This document shows positions 53,201 through 62,347 of a stretch of DNA of 64,000 nt, one piece after another. Within the stretch, counting starts at the first letter, position 1. Each line of letters starts with the position of its first letter. Made by a program: the position numbers and the translations under genes. This stretch comes from Methylumidiphilus sp963753955 (lineage in GTDB: Bacteria; Pseudomonadota; Gammaproteobacteria; Methylococcales; Methylococcaceae): positions 186,001-250,000 of the forward strand of contig CAVWEM010000005.1 of the NCBI GenBank assembly GCA_963753955.1, written 5' to 3'. Under the pieces are notes generated by a model. That model saw only the letters and a list, made by a program, of their open reading frames with translations, was not told the DNA's origin and searched no databases.

Positions 53201-54170
53201 CAGGAATGGCATGGGGAAAGCCGCGCCGAACTGCAAAAAATATGGGCGGAAACCAGCTACCGAATGCAAGCCCTGCGCGACAACCCCGAGTGCGCGGCGG
53301 CGCAATTCCAGGCGGTGTTGGACGACCACGACCCTGGCCTGCACAGCGTCTTAAGCTTCGATGTGAAGGAAGACATCGCCGCGCCGTTCATACACAGCGC
53401 CCGCCCCCGCGTTGCCATCCTGCGCGAGCAAGGCGTCAACGGCCATGTGGAGATGGCGGCGGCATTCGACCGCGCCGGTTTCTCCTGTGTGGACACGCAT
53501 ATGAGCGACATTATTGACGGTCGCGTGAGCCTGAGGGACTTCAAAGGCTTGGCGGCTTGCGGCGGCTTCTCCTACGGCGATGTGCTGGGCGCGGGCGGCG
53601 GCTGGGCCAAGTCCATCCTGTTCAACAATAGGGCGCGGGACGAGTTTGCCGCCTTCTTCGCCCGTGAAGACAGTTTCGGCCTGGGTGTGTGCAACGGTTG
53701 TCAGATGATGGCGCATTTGCGCGGACTCATCCCCGGCGCGGCACACTGGCCGCAGCTTCCAGCGCAACCTCTCCGAGCAATTTGAAGCCCGCGTGGCGAT
53801 GGTGGAGATCCTGCCCTCCCCATCCATATTCCTGCACGGCATGGTCGGTTCGCGCCTGCCTGTCGTCGTCGCCCATGGCGAAGGCCGCGCCGAGTTCCAG
53901 AAAGACCCGAGCCAGGTGCTTGATTCAGGCCTGGCTGCGCTGCGCTACATCGACCATTATGGCCAGCCCACCGAAACCTTCCCGTTCAATCCCAACGGCT
54001 CGCCTTTAGGGTTAACCGGCCTGACCACGGAAGATGGCCGCTTCACCATTATGATGCCGCATCCCGAACGCTGCTTCCGCACGGTGCAAAACTCCTGGCA
54101 TCCCGCCGACTGGGGAGAATACGGGCCGTGGATGCGGATGTTTAGGAATGCCAGGGTTTGCGTCGGATGA
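50219..54170 (+). CDS. purL: Phosphoribosylformylglycinamidine synthase PurL (about nine frameshifts, one inserted repeat)
   Basis: Single-chain large FGAM synthase of purine synthesis (~1,300 residues). MILKIAGAPALSVFREQKL, FAQANSEHCRHKIFNASW, KVETHNHPTAISPHPGAATG, NIRPQLVSKGAIPAGAAV, ILSIHDVGAGGISNALPE, AVADKSFLIHIGDRSVGG, LAYHDRSDGGLWAAVCEMAF and, in the glutaminase domain, GVCNGCQMM (nucleophile Cys) and PHPERCFR (His) are present in order but in changing frames (near 50690, 50755, 51290, 51870, 52025, 52135, 52425, 52620, 52735, 53125, 53750). At 51404-51484 a palindromic repeat adds ~27 in-frame residues (LTPTPLPEGEG...) before YGYHKPIMIAGGMGN. Indels are probably assembly errors, but the repeat is not. 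Confidence 0.9.
51404..51484. repeat. Double CTCCC hairpin repeat inside purL
   Basis: Two hairpins, CCCCTCTCCC-AGA-GGGAGAGGGG (51416-51438) and CCCCTCTCCC-TGC-GGGAGAGGGG (51449-51471), lie within an outer stem CCCTCACCCC (51404-51413)/GGGGTGAGGG (51475-51484). About 81 bases, a multiple of three. Confidence 0.9.
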
Positions 54171-54303
54171 TGCGCTTTGTCCACAAACGGCGGGGATGAA
54201 GCTGTGGATAAGCTTGTGATGACTGCCTGAAACCCAAAAGCCGCGTGGTTTGGGGAAGTTTGGGCTGGAATTGGCCAGATGGGACGAATGGCGCAAAAAG
54301 TAG

Positions 54304-54334
54304 CTTGAATAAATCCATTCTAGCGACTATATCT
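54304..54334 (+). promoter_or_regulatory. Possible heat-shock (sigma-32-like) promoter of hsp20
   Basis: CTTGAA at 54304-54309 matches the sigma-32 -35 box; about 15 bases later CTATATCT is a weak -10 candidate. It lies ~37 bases before the hsp20 ATG. The -10 departs from CCCCAT, so the call is tentative. Confidence 0.3.
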
Positions 54335-54370
54335 CTATAGCGTTGTCACACACACTATGAGGAGACGGTC

Positions 54371-54808
54371 ATGGCCACATTGTACGAACCCTGGAATCTA
54401 TTGACGCAATTGCAGCGCGAACTGGAGCGCAAGCATGAATTGGGCGGCGGCACCCCGGAAGGCGCGTCGGCGACTTCGGAATGGGCGCCGGCGGTGGACA
54501 TCAAGGAGGAGGCCGAGCGCTATGTGCTGCTGGCCGACTTGCCCGGCGTTAGCCCGACCAGCATTGATGTCAGCATGGAAAACGGCATCCTGACCCTGAG
54601 CGGCGAACGGGAAACCGAGGCGAAGACCCAGCGCGAAGGCTACAAGCGTGTCGAGCGACTGTACGGCAGTTTCCACCGGCGCTTTTCCCTGCCGGACACG
54701 GTGGACGCCGAGGGCATTGCGGCCCGTTGCGCCAATGGCGTGTTGGAAATCGTCATCCCGAAAAAATCCCTGGTGCAACCGAAAAAGATCGTCGTAACCG
54801 GGGAATAA
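54371..54808 (+). CDS. Small heat-shock protein Hsp20
   Basis: 145 residues with an alpha-crystallin domain at ~40-140: WAPAVDIKEEAERYVLLADL, GVSPTSIDVSMENGILTLSG, ERLYGSFHRRFSLPDTVDAE and the GVLEIVIPKK strand. Short N-terminal arm (MATLYEPWNLLTQLQREL). Holdase chaperone for unfolded proteins. AGGAGACGG ribosome site, own terminator, and a possible heat-shock promoter make it a single-gene unit. Confidence 0.94.
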   Translation: MATLYEPWNLLTQLQRELERKHELGGGTPEGASATSEWAPAVDIKEEAERYVLLADLPGVSPTSIDVSMENGILTLSGERETEAKTQREGYKRVERLYGSFHRRFSLPDTVDAEGIAARCANGVLEIVIPKKSLVQPKKIVVTGE

Positions 54809-54835
54809 GCCAGGGATTGCGCACTCCTGCCGATT

Positions 54836-54866
54836 AAAAGAGGGGCGTCCAGCCCCTCTTTTTTTG
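54836..54866 (+). terminator. Rho-independent terminator of hsp20
   Basis: AAAGAGGGGC and GCCCCTCTTT enclose GTCCA... and run into seven T. Clear intrinsic terminator. Confidence 0.92.
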
Positions 54867-54950
54867 TCCTTGGAAAAGCCATGCCGGTATCCGCATCGCA
54901 AGGGTGAAACCGTATAATGTCCGCGTCCATGCCCAGTGGTTTAAGCGACA

Positions 54951-55550
54951 ATGAAACACGAAGACCAGCAGCTTTTTGAGAAAGAAATGAGCGATGTGCG
55001 TCCATTGAAAAGCGGAGCCGTCGCCACTCCCAGAAAACCGCGAGAGAAACCCGATCCAGGGACACTTTACCGCCGCACGGCGGCGCAACGGCCCGTAGGC
55101 GGCGACGGGAATTTCCTCACCACCGGCTTCGTCGAATTCGTCCATCCCCAGGAAGTGTTGAGCTTCAAGCGCGGCGGCATCCAAAACGGCGTGTTCCTGA
55201 AATTGCAACAAGGCGGCTATCGCATCGAGGCGACGTTGGATTTGCACTTGATGAGTCTGGAGGAAGCCCGCGAGCAGGTATTTGCCTTCATCCACGACTG
55301 CACCCGCTACGAAGTGCGCACGGCGTTGATCAACCATGGCAAAGGCGCGCGCAGCAAGGAAAACCAAGCGATGCTCAAAAGCTATGTGGCCCGCTGGCTG
55401 CCCCAATTCCAAGAGATCATGGCCTTCCACAGCGCCCAGGGATTCCACGGCGGAACCGGTGCGGTCTACGTGCTATTGCGCAAATCCGAAAAAGCCAAAG
55501 ACAGGGCGCGGGAGAGCCTAGGCTTGACATCGGGCAAGCCGGAGATATGA
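54951..55550 (+). CDS. Smr-domain DNA endonuclease-like protein
   Basis: 199 residues. The Smr domain occupies ~94-180: LDLHLM (96-101) is the conserved metal/catalytic motif, HGKGARSKE (129-137) the HGxG motif, and GGTGAVYVLLRK (167-178) the end. The N-terminal part is charged (YdaL/SmrA-like). Stand-alone Smr proteins are nicking nucleases linked to DNA or ribosome-rescue processes. Intact. Confidence 0.87.
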   Translation: MKHEDQQLFEKEMSDVRPLKSGAVATPRKPREKPDPGTLYRRTAAQRPVGGDGNFLTTGFVEFVHPQEVLSFKRGGIQNGVFLKLQQGGYRIEATLDLHLMSLEEAREQVFAFIHDCTRYEVRTALINHGKGARSKENQAMLKSYVARWLPQFQEIMAFHSAQGFHGGTGAVYVLLRKSEKAKDRARESLGLTSGKPEI

Positions 55551-55552
55551 AC

Positions 55553-55616
55553 ACCCCTCTCCCCCAGCCGGCTTCGCCCCCCCCTCGCTTCGCTCTCCCC
55601 ACAGGGAGAGGGGAGA
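55553..55616. repeat. CTCCC hairpin repeat between smr and the acyltransferase gene
   Basis: CCCCTCTCCCCCAGCC and, after a C-rich middle, CTCCCCACAGGGAGAGGGG. Same family as the copies inside purL and the serine hydrolase gene; here intergenic. Confidence 0.75.
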
Positions 55617-55620
55617 ATAG

Positions 55621-56775
55621 ATGACAACCGCCTACCTTAACCCCAAGGGAGAGGCAACCCACGTGGCCTGGCTGGACTCGGTGCGCGGCCTGGCCGCGTT
55701 GACGGTGATCGGCTCGCACTATGTCAACAGCTATGACCTGCCCTGCCGCAGTGACTTGTGCGACCGCTTGCTTTCCAACACCCCCTTGCATCTCTGGTGG
55801 GATGGCGGAGCGGCAGTTTCGATGTTTTTCGTATTGAGTGGCCTGGTGCTTTCATTGCGGCATTTCCGCCACGGCCCGTCACCGGATTTGTCCCGTTTCA
55901 GCTTAAGCGATTATTTCATCGGACGGGTTTGCCGCATCTGGCTGCCCTACCTCGTGGTGTTGGGCCTCAGCGCATTGCTCTACCCGTATCACCAAGCCGT
56001 CGAGGCGGGCCAGCCAATCACTGTCCCAAGACAAAACGAGTGGCTGGCTACCCTGTGGGGCCGACCGGTGGGCTGGATGGATTTCTTCAAGGATAGCTTT
56101 CTGCTCGGCATGAGGATGGAAACGCTATACCTCCCGCAAGCCTGGACTCTGAACGTCGAACTAGCGCTGTCCTTGCTCATCCCCCTGGGAATTCTGTTGG
56201 CTGCGAGGAGTTCGTGGTGGCTGGTTTTCTTCACCTTATTCGCCATCCAGCCCTTAGGCTTGTCGCCGTTTTTATTCCATTTCATGCTGGGGATACTGAT
56301 CGCCAAGCATCATGGACGGTTGGGGCAATGGCTAGGGCTGAAAACCCTTGTCCGCCGTTGCGGCTTGGTGTTTGGATTGTTTCTTTACACCATCGGAGCA
56401 ACCCTAGGGGATGAAATCAACCACATTTTGATTGGCTGGCTGACCGGACTGGGATCCGCTTTGTTATTGCTGGCCGCGTTTGGCTCGGCCAAGACCCAGA
56501 AGATTCTGTCACTGTCTTGGTTTCGGCATATCGGCAAGGTTTCCTACAGCATTTATCTAGTCCACTTCGCAGTGCTGATCAATGCCACGCCGTTATTCCT
56601 ACACCTACTGGACGCCTCACCGGATTGGTTTTATTCCGCTTGGTGGCTGGGATTGGCAGGGAACCTTAGTATCTCCATTGCCATCGCCGCATGTTCCTAC
56701 CGCTTGGTCGAAGTTCCCAGCATGGCGTTGGGGAAGCGGCTGGGAGCGACATGCCAAGCCATGATCCAAACCTGA
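55621..56775 (+). CDS. Acyltransferase family 3 membrane protein (OafA/YrhL type)
   Basis: 384 residues with about ten membrane helices. LDSVRGLAALTVIGSHYVNS at the start carries the family's R-G-A and catalytic His; MFFVLSGLVLSLRHFR and IGRVCRIWLPYLV follow; LSWFRHIGKVSYSIYLVHF is the C-terminal family motif. Transfers acyl groups to sugars of surface glycans or antibiotics; the acceptor is unknown. Its stop overlaps the ATG of the next gene by one base. Confidence 0.88.
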   Translation: MTTAYLNPKGEATHVAWLDSVRGLAALTVIGSHYVNSYDLPCRSDLCDRLLSNTPLHLWWDGGAAVSMFFVLSGLVLSLRHFRHGPSPDLSRFSLSDYFIGRVCRIWLPYLVVLGLSALLYPYHQAVEAGQPITVPRQNEWLATLWGRPVGWMDFFKDSFLLGMRMETLYLPQAWTLNVELALSLLIPLGILLAARSSWWLVFFTLFAIQPLGLSPFLFHFMLGILIAKHHGRLGQWLGLKTLVRRCGLVFGLFLYTIGATLGDEINHILIGWLTGLGSALLLLAAFGSAKTQKILSLSWFRHIGKVSYSIYLVHFAVLINATPLFLHLLDASPDWFYSAWWLGLAGNLSISIAIAACSYRLVEVPSMALGKRLGATCQAMIQT

Positions 56776-57734
56776 TGCGCTGCCGCTTTTCCCTTTGGGC
56801 CGAAACCGCACTTTACGGCTATGCGCGTGGGGTTTGGCCGTTCGTTCTGTTCTTCCTCAGCGCGGGCTGGTTTTTGGCCGCACATGCGCAGGACTTGGAA
56901 CCCAGAACCTATGCCAATACCCCGGTCGGGCTCAATTTTTTGATCGTTGGCTATAGCTACTCGCAAGGCGGCCTGTCCACCGATCCTTCGATTCCTTTGC
57001 AGAACGCCAAACTACAAACCAATAGCTCCGTGTTTGCCTATGCCCGTTCTTTGGATATGTTTGGACTCTCCGGAAAGTTCGATGTAGTTCTGCCCGCATC
57101 GTGGTTATCGGGCAGCGCTATGCTTGCAGGGCAGTCTGTGGAACGCACTACCTCCGGGTTCGGCGATCCGAGATTCCGATTCTCCATCAACCTCTACGGT
57201 GCCCCGGCGCTGTCTCTGGACGAATTCAAGGACTATCAGCAGGATGTCATCGTTGGTGCTAGTGTGCAGGTGACGGCACCCGGTGGCGAATATACTCCGG
57301 AAAAACTAGTGAACATTGGCAGCAACCGATGGTCTGTCAAGCCTGAGCTAGGAATCTCCAAGCGACTAGGGCCTGTGACCTTGGAACTCAGTGTCGATGG
57401 AACTTTCTACACCGATAATGACGAGTTTCTCGGCAATCATACCCGCTCCCAAGACCCTATCTATGCGGTGCAAGGCCATATCATCTATAGTTTTCCTTAT
57501 GGCATTTGGGGCGCGTTGGACGGAACTTTCTATGCTGGCGGGAGAACTTCCATTGATGGCAAGCAGGATAATAATATGCAGGAGAATACCCGCCTGGGTG
57601 CCACGATTGCTTTACCGATAGGCCGGAATTATTCAACCAAGCTATATTGGAGCACTGGCGCGGTTACCCGATTTGGAACCAGTTTTGACACCGTTGGCAT
57701 TATTTTTCAGTACCGCTTCGGAGGGGGATGGTGA
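56775..57734 (+). CDS. Outer-membrane transporter-like protein (Phenol_MetA_deg-like barrel)
   Basis: 319 residues. After a long signal (WPFVLFFLSAGWFLAAHAQD) come alternating beta strands: TPVGLNFLIVGYSYSQGGLS, FGLSGKFDVVLPASWLSG, QDVIVGASVQVTAPGGEY, WSVKPELGISKRLGPVTLEL and the end TVGIIFQYRFGGGW. This matches the meta-pathway phenol-degradation-like barrel family. Substrate unknown. Start chosen at the ATGA overlap with the acyltransferase gene; an upstream in-frame ATG lies at 56751. Confidence 0.75.
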   Translation: MRCRFSLWAETALYGYARGVWPFVLFFLSAGWFLAAHAQDLEPRTYANTPVGLNFLIVGYSYSQGGLSTDPSIPLQNAKLQTNSSVFAYARSLDMFGLSGKFDVVLPASWLSGSAMLAGQSVERTTSGFGDPRFRFSINLYGAPALSLDEFKDYQQDVIVGASVQVTAPGGEYTPEKLVNIGSNRWSVKPELGISKRLGPVTLELSVDGTFYTDNDEFLGNHTRSQDPIYAVQGHIIYSFPYGIWGALDGTFYAGGRTSIDGKQDNNMQENTRLGATIALPIGRNYSTKLYWSTGAVTRFGTSFDTVGIIFQYRFGGGW

Positions 57735-57806
57735 TTCTGTGGACTTATGCGACAGGCCATGCGTTCTGATTCAGGTGACGGCAAGACCGCATTTGTGCGG
57801 AAAGTC

Positions 57807-58286
57807 TTATTTCAAGCGGCGATTGCCAGTTCCATTCAAATCCCTCGGTATGCCACCCGTATTTCGCCATAAATTCATGGCATCATAAAAGGCTTGGTTC
57901 CTGTTTGGCTTTAGTGTGTGCTTCGGCTGCTTTAGCTTCCTGCCTCTTTTTTTCGGCAGGCTGCATTTTTCTTGGGTCAAAGCTTTTCGCATATTCCCCA
58001 ACTCAATTTCTTGCTTAAGGATTTGGGCTTGTATTTCCAATGTCCGCTTAGTCGCCTCGTCAGCATTCCTCTGGGCAATTTCCGCCCTTTGTACCGCATC
58101 GTGCCATGCCTTTTTCTCCTGAAGCCTTTCTTCAGCAACTTGGGCTTCATGCTGTTGGAATATAACATACCCATAAAGCACCAGTAAAAATGCGATTATT
58201 ATAACCAATACAGTGGCAACAGGTTTCCAATGGAAAGGCTGTTTTTCTTTATGTGAGTTGACTTCTTTTGAAGGGTTTGTAGACAT
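57807..58286 (-). CDS. Single-pass membrane protein with coiled coil
   Basis: 159 residues. A 21-residue membrane helix (VATVLVIIIAFLLVLYGYVIF) at ~24-44 follows a Lys-rich cytoplasmic start, then a coiled coil (EERLQEKKAWHDAVQRAEIA, LEIQAQILKQEIELGN) and a basic tail. The gene is AT-richer than its neighbours. No known family recognised. Confidence 0.6.
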   Translation of the reverse strand: MSTNPSKEVNSHKEKQPFHWKPVATVLVIIIAFLLVLYGYVIFQQHEAQVAEERLQEKKAWHDAVQRAEIAQRNADEATKRTLEIQAQILKQEIELGNMRKALTQEKCSLPKKRGRKLKQPKHTLKPNRNQAFYDAMNLWRNTGGIPRDLNGTGNRRLK

Positions 58287-58330
58287 GTGTCCACCTAGGG
58301 TTGAAATTCATGTTGCCTCTTCCGTACCAC

Positions 58331-58549
58331 TTAGGCTGAGGCATCGAAACAATTTGCAGGCCTTAAAACGGCAAGCCGGTTTCCAAGTTCGCGCCGTTCG
58401 CTCGCGCCCATGCTTTCGATTTCCTCTTCCAAGTGCGCCAAGTCAAGCCCGCCTGACCTGATGATCTGCAATTGCTGTTGTGTCCAGGCGTGGAAGTCTT
58501 GGTCATGCAGATTGGCACCCGTATCCCACCCTTCCCTATCGTCAGTCAA
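58331..58549 (-). pseudogene. DUF29-family protein, N-terminal fragment
   Basis: HDQDFHAWTQQQLQIIRSGG and DLAHLEEEIESMGASERREL followed by GNRLAVL are the DUF29 N-terminal signature. After that the reading frame departs (RPANCFDASA) and stops at ~72 residues, about half the usual length. Confidence 0.7.
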
Positions 58550-59560
58550 CGGAAATCGGATTTTGAGTCAATCAACGGCAAATGGCAATGGCGACCATCC
58601 GAAAGGGGCAACAAAAAAGGGTATCAGAATCCGTAAATGGCAAGCCCAAAGGCAACAGGCCTATAAACGGCCCAGATTTACCCGCGAGGAGATCCGAAAA
58701 TGCTCAACTTTGCCAACAGGTTGGACAAGGTTTGGGGGCGTTGAGATTTTCGTTAGACAGTCTCTCGGAAATCCCATAAAAATCTTTGGCAATGCGGAAT
58801 GTTTAGCAACGAAGCGTTCAAGGCTATGTGCCGCCAATGGATTTGATGGAACGATCCATCGGCACGATGGAGCGGATGTTGGTGATTCCATCGGCGGTTT
58901 CCCGCGAGGTGACGGCTTGGTCTACCGATTGCTGCAAGCCGTCTGAACCCTGGCCTTTGAACTGTCCTAGCTGACAGTGCCGGAGCCTGGGGCGCTGGAA
59001 ATACCCGACTAAGACCCGCGCCGACACTGGCTTCCGTAGACTGAAGTAGAAAAAAAAGACATGGAATGCCACTATCAAAACTGCCACGCCGATTGAAGAG
59101 CGCGAAGGTGACACAAAAGCGCCGCTTGAATTCCTGCGGGAGAATCGCTTGCCTACGCACAGCCGCTTAAGCGCATCCATTGATGTCTCCACCCACGCAG
59201 AATGCCTGTTCAATTGGGCGGAGAAAACTTATCCAACCCTGTTTTCTCCGTCCGGGTCACCCACGATAAAGCCCCGCTATCGAATTGGTTGCCTTTGGCG
59301 GGTTGCCAATAGCCTGTTATGGTAAACAGCCTTCTTGATTGGGGAAAGCTGGAGAGAACCTCCAAAAGATGACCCTGGACATGCTGGCCACGGAGTCTAG
59401 GTGACGGGAAAGAAGTGTGCTGCGGATTTCCTCGAAACCATGAGGATCGTCTTTGACGACCACCTCCCGCGATGGAACTAAGGCGCCAAATCCTAAGGAT
59501 AATTTGATTGCGGATGACAGGGTACCCATACCTCAAGGATGGGCACCCTGATATGTTAGG
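58550..59560. other. About 1 kb without a confident gene; probably decayed sequence
   Basis: Several overlapping open stretches exist on the minus strand. One (58824-59213) has a plausible membrane helix (SIGVAVLIVAFHVFFFYFSL); another (59317-59529) starts MGTLSSAIKLSLGFGALVP after TTGAGG. Neither continues into a recognisable domain, and composition is uneven. I read the stretch as gene remnants between the DUF29 fragment and the copper cluster. Confidence 0.4.
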
Positions 59561-60517
59561 CTACTTAGGGGGTAAAAATTTATCCTTCCCAGACACTAAT
59601 CGAAACAACCAAACCACGAACTTGACCATCGCGTTGAACAAATCCGTGATCAACCGCAAAGCGCAATTCAACAACTCCGCCGCTGACTTGCCTTTGCAAC
59701 GTTCCTCTATCTGCCTGAACAGGTATGGCGCGCCCATGAAACCAACGAGTAGGCCAATGAGCAACCAACCCGAAAAGAAACCGGAAGATTCTTCGGTGGC
59801 TACCGTACCAGTCGATGTGGCAGTCTGAGGGGTTTGCGGAGTTGCCGCCGACGATGGCGATACGGCTGGAATGCCGGCAGTAACCGGCGCTGGGGCTTGC
59901 TTGACGGCCGGCCCGTAATTGTCCGGGATGGCGGGGTCGGTGATCCCCGGGATGGTCGGGAACGTGCCGCTGCCCTTGCCCACAATCAACTGCCCTTTCA
60001 TGCCTTTCTCCATGTGCTGGGCGATATCGCAATGGACTAGGTAAGTTTTATCCTCGGACGGAAGAATCAGCGTTCCCGTGATTTTCGCGGGGCCAGTGAT
60101 TTCCAAGTGGAACATGCCCTTGTCGTACATGAACTTCGGCAGTCCATGCATCATCCATTGATGGCGCACGTTGTCCTCGTTGACGAAGGTCACCGTCAAC
60201 CGGGCGCAGGGCTTGACGCGCCATTCATGTTTGTCGAAACCGAAGATGGTGCCGGGGAATTGCTTGGAGTACTTGCGTCCGGCATGCACCTCGATCTTCA
60301 CATCTTCTGAGACTTTGTCGCAACCCGCTGGCAGTTTGTCCTTGTTTTGACCCATGATCATGCCACCGTCCATGTCCATGAGATGGCCGTCCCCGTGATC
60401 CATCAACTGGTTGTGCTCGACAATCTTCTGCTCCTCGGCTGCGTTGACTCCAGAGGCGGCTAAAGTCAGGCTAAAAATGAAGGCGGATAAGATGTTGCCC
60501 ATGCTCTGTGTCCTCAT
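59561..60517 (-). CDS. Membrane-anchored cupredoxin-domain protein
   Basis: 318 residues. Signal peptide (LSAFIFSLTLAASGVNAA), a Met/His-rich stretch (HNQLMDHGDGHLMDMDGGMIMG) that may bind copper, then a cupredoxin domain (~73-180) with type-1 copper ligands Cys163, His168 and Met173 in VHCDIAQHMEKGM and an upstream His (VRHQWMMHG). A Pro/Ala linker leads to a C-terminal helix (FFSGWLLIGLLVGFMGAPYL). Its start overlaps the stop of the multicopper oxidase by 4 bases. Likely an electron or copper carrier on the periplasmic side of the membrane. Confidence 0.85.
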   Translation of the reverse strand: MRTQSMGNILSAFIFSLTLAASGVNAAEEQKIVEHNQLMDHGDGHLMDMDGGMIMGQNKDKLPAGCDKVSEDVKIEVHAGRKYSKQFPGTIFGFDKHEWRVKPCARLTVTFVNEDNVRHQWMMHGLPKFMYDKGMFHLEITGPAKITGTLILPSEDKTYLVHCDIAQHMEKGMKGQLIVGKGSGTFPTIPGITDPAIPDNYGPAVKQAPAPVTAGIPAVSPSSAATPQTPQTATSTGTVATEESSGFFSGWLLIGLLVGFMGAPYLFRQIEERCKGKSAAELLNCALRLITDLFNAMVKFVVWLFRLVSGKDKFLPPK

Positions 60518-62268
60518 TTCTTATCCCTCAACTGGGCGGTCAGTTGACCAGCGATGGTGATGACCTGCGCACGTTTGAGATAGAAAACATAACCGATGAG
60601 CCCCAGCAACAGCCCGGTAAACAGACTGCCCCAACTGCTGCCTGATGTCGTGGAGGCGGGTGTGGCACCTGTTTTTGGCGGCGTTGGCGGTGCGACGGCG
60701 GGGGTTGGCGTCCCGGTTGCGGACGCGCCTTCGGCGGGTGCCCCCAGGCTCCCCCAGTCGTCGGCCCAGTTCTGCCAGACGGGAATCTTCCTCTCCCAAT
60801 ATTTCTTGCTGAAATAGGGTGTCAGATCCATGCCGTGCACCTTCGGCGTTCCTTTTTCATCAAGGAATTCCTTGTAGGCAATCAGGCTGATGCTGCCGCC
60901 CTCCCCCATCCCGTTGGTGGTGAATGCCCGTTCGACATGGTCGTGGAACATCCACAAACCTGAGCCGTAGCTGTGCAGGCCGTCGTCGGTGGTGTTCAAT
61001 TCCAGATCCACGCGTTGCGCCGGGGCCAGCGAGTAAACGTCGCGGGTGATTTGCGCACTGGGATTCTGCTCAATGCCGTCGTAGTGGGTTTCCTTGGCCT
61101 TGTGTCCGTGGGTGTGCAAAGCCAGAGTCTCAGTGTGGCCGTTTAACACGCGCAGCTTCACTTTTTCGTTGGGTTCGACGACGATCAAGGATTCGCGCAG
61201 GGTGTATGGGAACGACCGTCCGTTGAGCATGTAATAATCGTCGGTGGCGTCAGTGATGTCGTATTCCTGGTTCATCGCCTTGGCAATCAGGCGCGGATCG
61301 TTGGCCGCCTGGGGCATCGCATGTAATTCCTTGTCAGCCGACTGGAAGAACAGATCGTACTCCTGGCTGTATTTTTCCCTGACCGCGACCGAGGGTGCCC
61401 GAACCTTGCCATTGCCCACATTGAAGACCTGCACCCAGTTGTTGGGGCGGTTTTCCTCAACGATGAACAGGCCGGCAAGCCCCATGGGGATGTGGGTATG
61501 CGGTTGGACATGGCAGTGATAATACATCGTACCCGGTTGGCGCGGTTTGATCACGTAGGTCTTGCTTTGCCCCGGCATCACATCCATCTGCGCGGTCTGG
61601 CCGACGCCGTCGTTGCCTTCGCCGGCGTGGTCCAGATAAGGATGGTCGACGCCATGCAAATGGATGGAGTGAGGAAAATAATGGGTGTTTTCCAAGACCA
61701 GCCAAACCACATCGCCCTGCTCCACGCGGATGGCCGGAGACGGCATGCGCAGCAGCGAATTGGCCTCTGCGCTGGCGAAGCTTTTGGTGGACATGTCGCG
61801 GGTCTTGGGCGTGTACACCCAGAAGCTTGGCTGTACGCCGGGGGCAATGTCGAAGGTGGGCACCACGCCGGGGAAGTCCGGCGAATGGCCGTTAAGCTCC
61901 ATGACTTCGAGCTTGATGATATACAGGTCAGGGTCGCCGTCGCCGTCCATGTCGTTGGACATGGTGATGGCGTCCGCAGCCAGATTGGTGTCCATCAGGG
62001 TCTGCATGGAGATGTTGTTGGTTCCCTTGACGAACGCGGCAATATCCGCCGGATTGTCGGGATTGCAGACGCGCTGCTCTTGGATGTTAACCCCTTCCAG
62101 CACTTGCGCATCCCGCCATTCCGGGGGGACGCCGCTGTTGCAAAATGGTTCGGCCTCACCGACTTCAACCTTGACGGTCGGCGGCGGAGTGGTGACCGCT
62201 CCGCTTCCTATGGACAACGACATCAGGGTGGAACCCAACAGTAATACCAGGAATTTTTTCTGCATCAT
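60514..62268 (-). CDS. Multicopper oxidase with C-terminal membrane anchor
   Basis: 584 residues from ATG at 62268 (signal KKFLVLLLGSTLMSLSI). All copper ligand motifs are visible: HSIHLHG (~200-206), YYHCHVQPHTH (~249-259), LALHTHGHK (~387) and WMFHDHVERAFTTNGM (~445-460). Unlike laccases the last site keeps HDHVE without the HCH Cys, as in bilin/CueO-divergent or nitrite-reductase-like two-domain MCOs. A Pro/Thr linker and a membrane helix (WGSLFTGLLLGLIGYVFYL) end the protein. Copper oxidation or tolerance in the periplasm is the probable role. Confidence 0.9.
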   Translation of the reverse strand: MMQKKFLVLLLGSTLMSLSIGSGAVTTPPPTVKVEVGEAEPFCNSGVPPEWRDAQVLEGVNIQEQRVCNPDNPADIAAFVKGTNNISMQTLMDTNLAADAITMSNDMDGDGDPDLYIIKLEVMELNGHSPDFPGVVPTFDIAPGVQPSFWVYTPKTRDMSTKSFASAEANSLLRMPSPAIRVEQGDVVWLVLENTHYFPHSIHLHGVDHPYLDHAGEGNDGVGQTAQMDVMPGQSKTYVIKPRQPGTMYYHCHVQPHTHIPMGLAGLFIVEENRPNNWVQVFNVGNGKVRAPSVAVREKYSQEYDLFFQSADKELHAMPQAANDPRLIAKAMNQEYDITDATDDYYMLNGRSFPYTLRESLIVVEPNEKVKLRVLNGHTETLALHTHGHKAKETHYDGIEQNPSAQITRDVYSLAPAQRVDLELNTTDDGLHSYGSGLWMFHDHVERAFTTNGMGEGGSISLIAYKEFLDEKGTPKVHGMDLTPYFSKKYWERKIPVWQNWADDWGSLGAPAEGASATGTPTPAVAPPTPPKTGATPASTTSGSSWGSLFTGLLLGLIGYVFYLKRAQVITIAGQLTAQLRDKK

Positions 62269-62347
62269 TAAGGGCCGTTGAAGCTGGACTGTACAAGGCA
62301 TTGCTGCCCCTATCCGGAAGCCAATTCCGGACAGGGGAAGGCGATCT

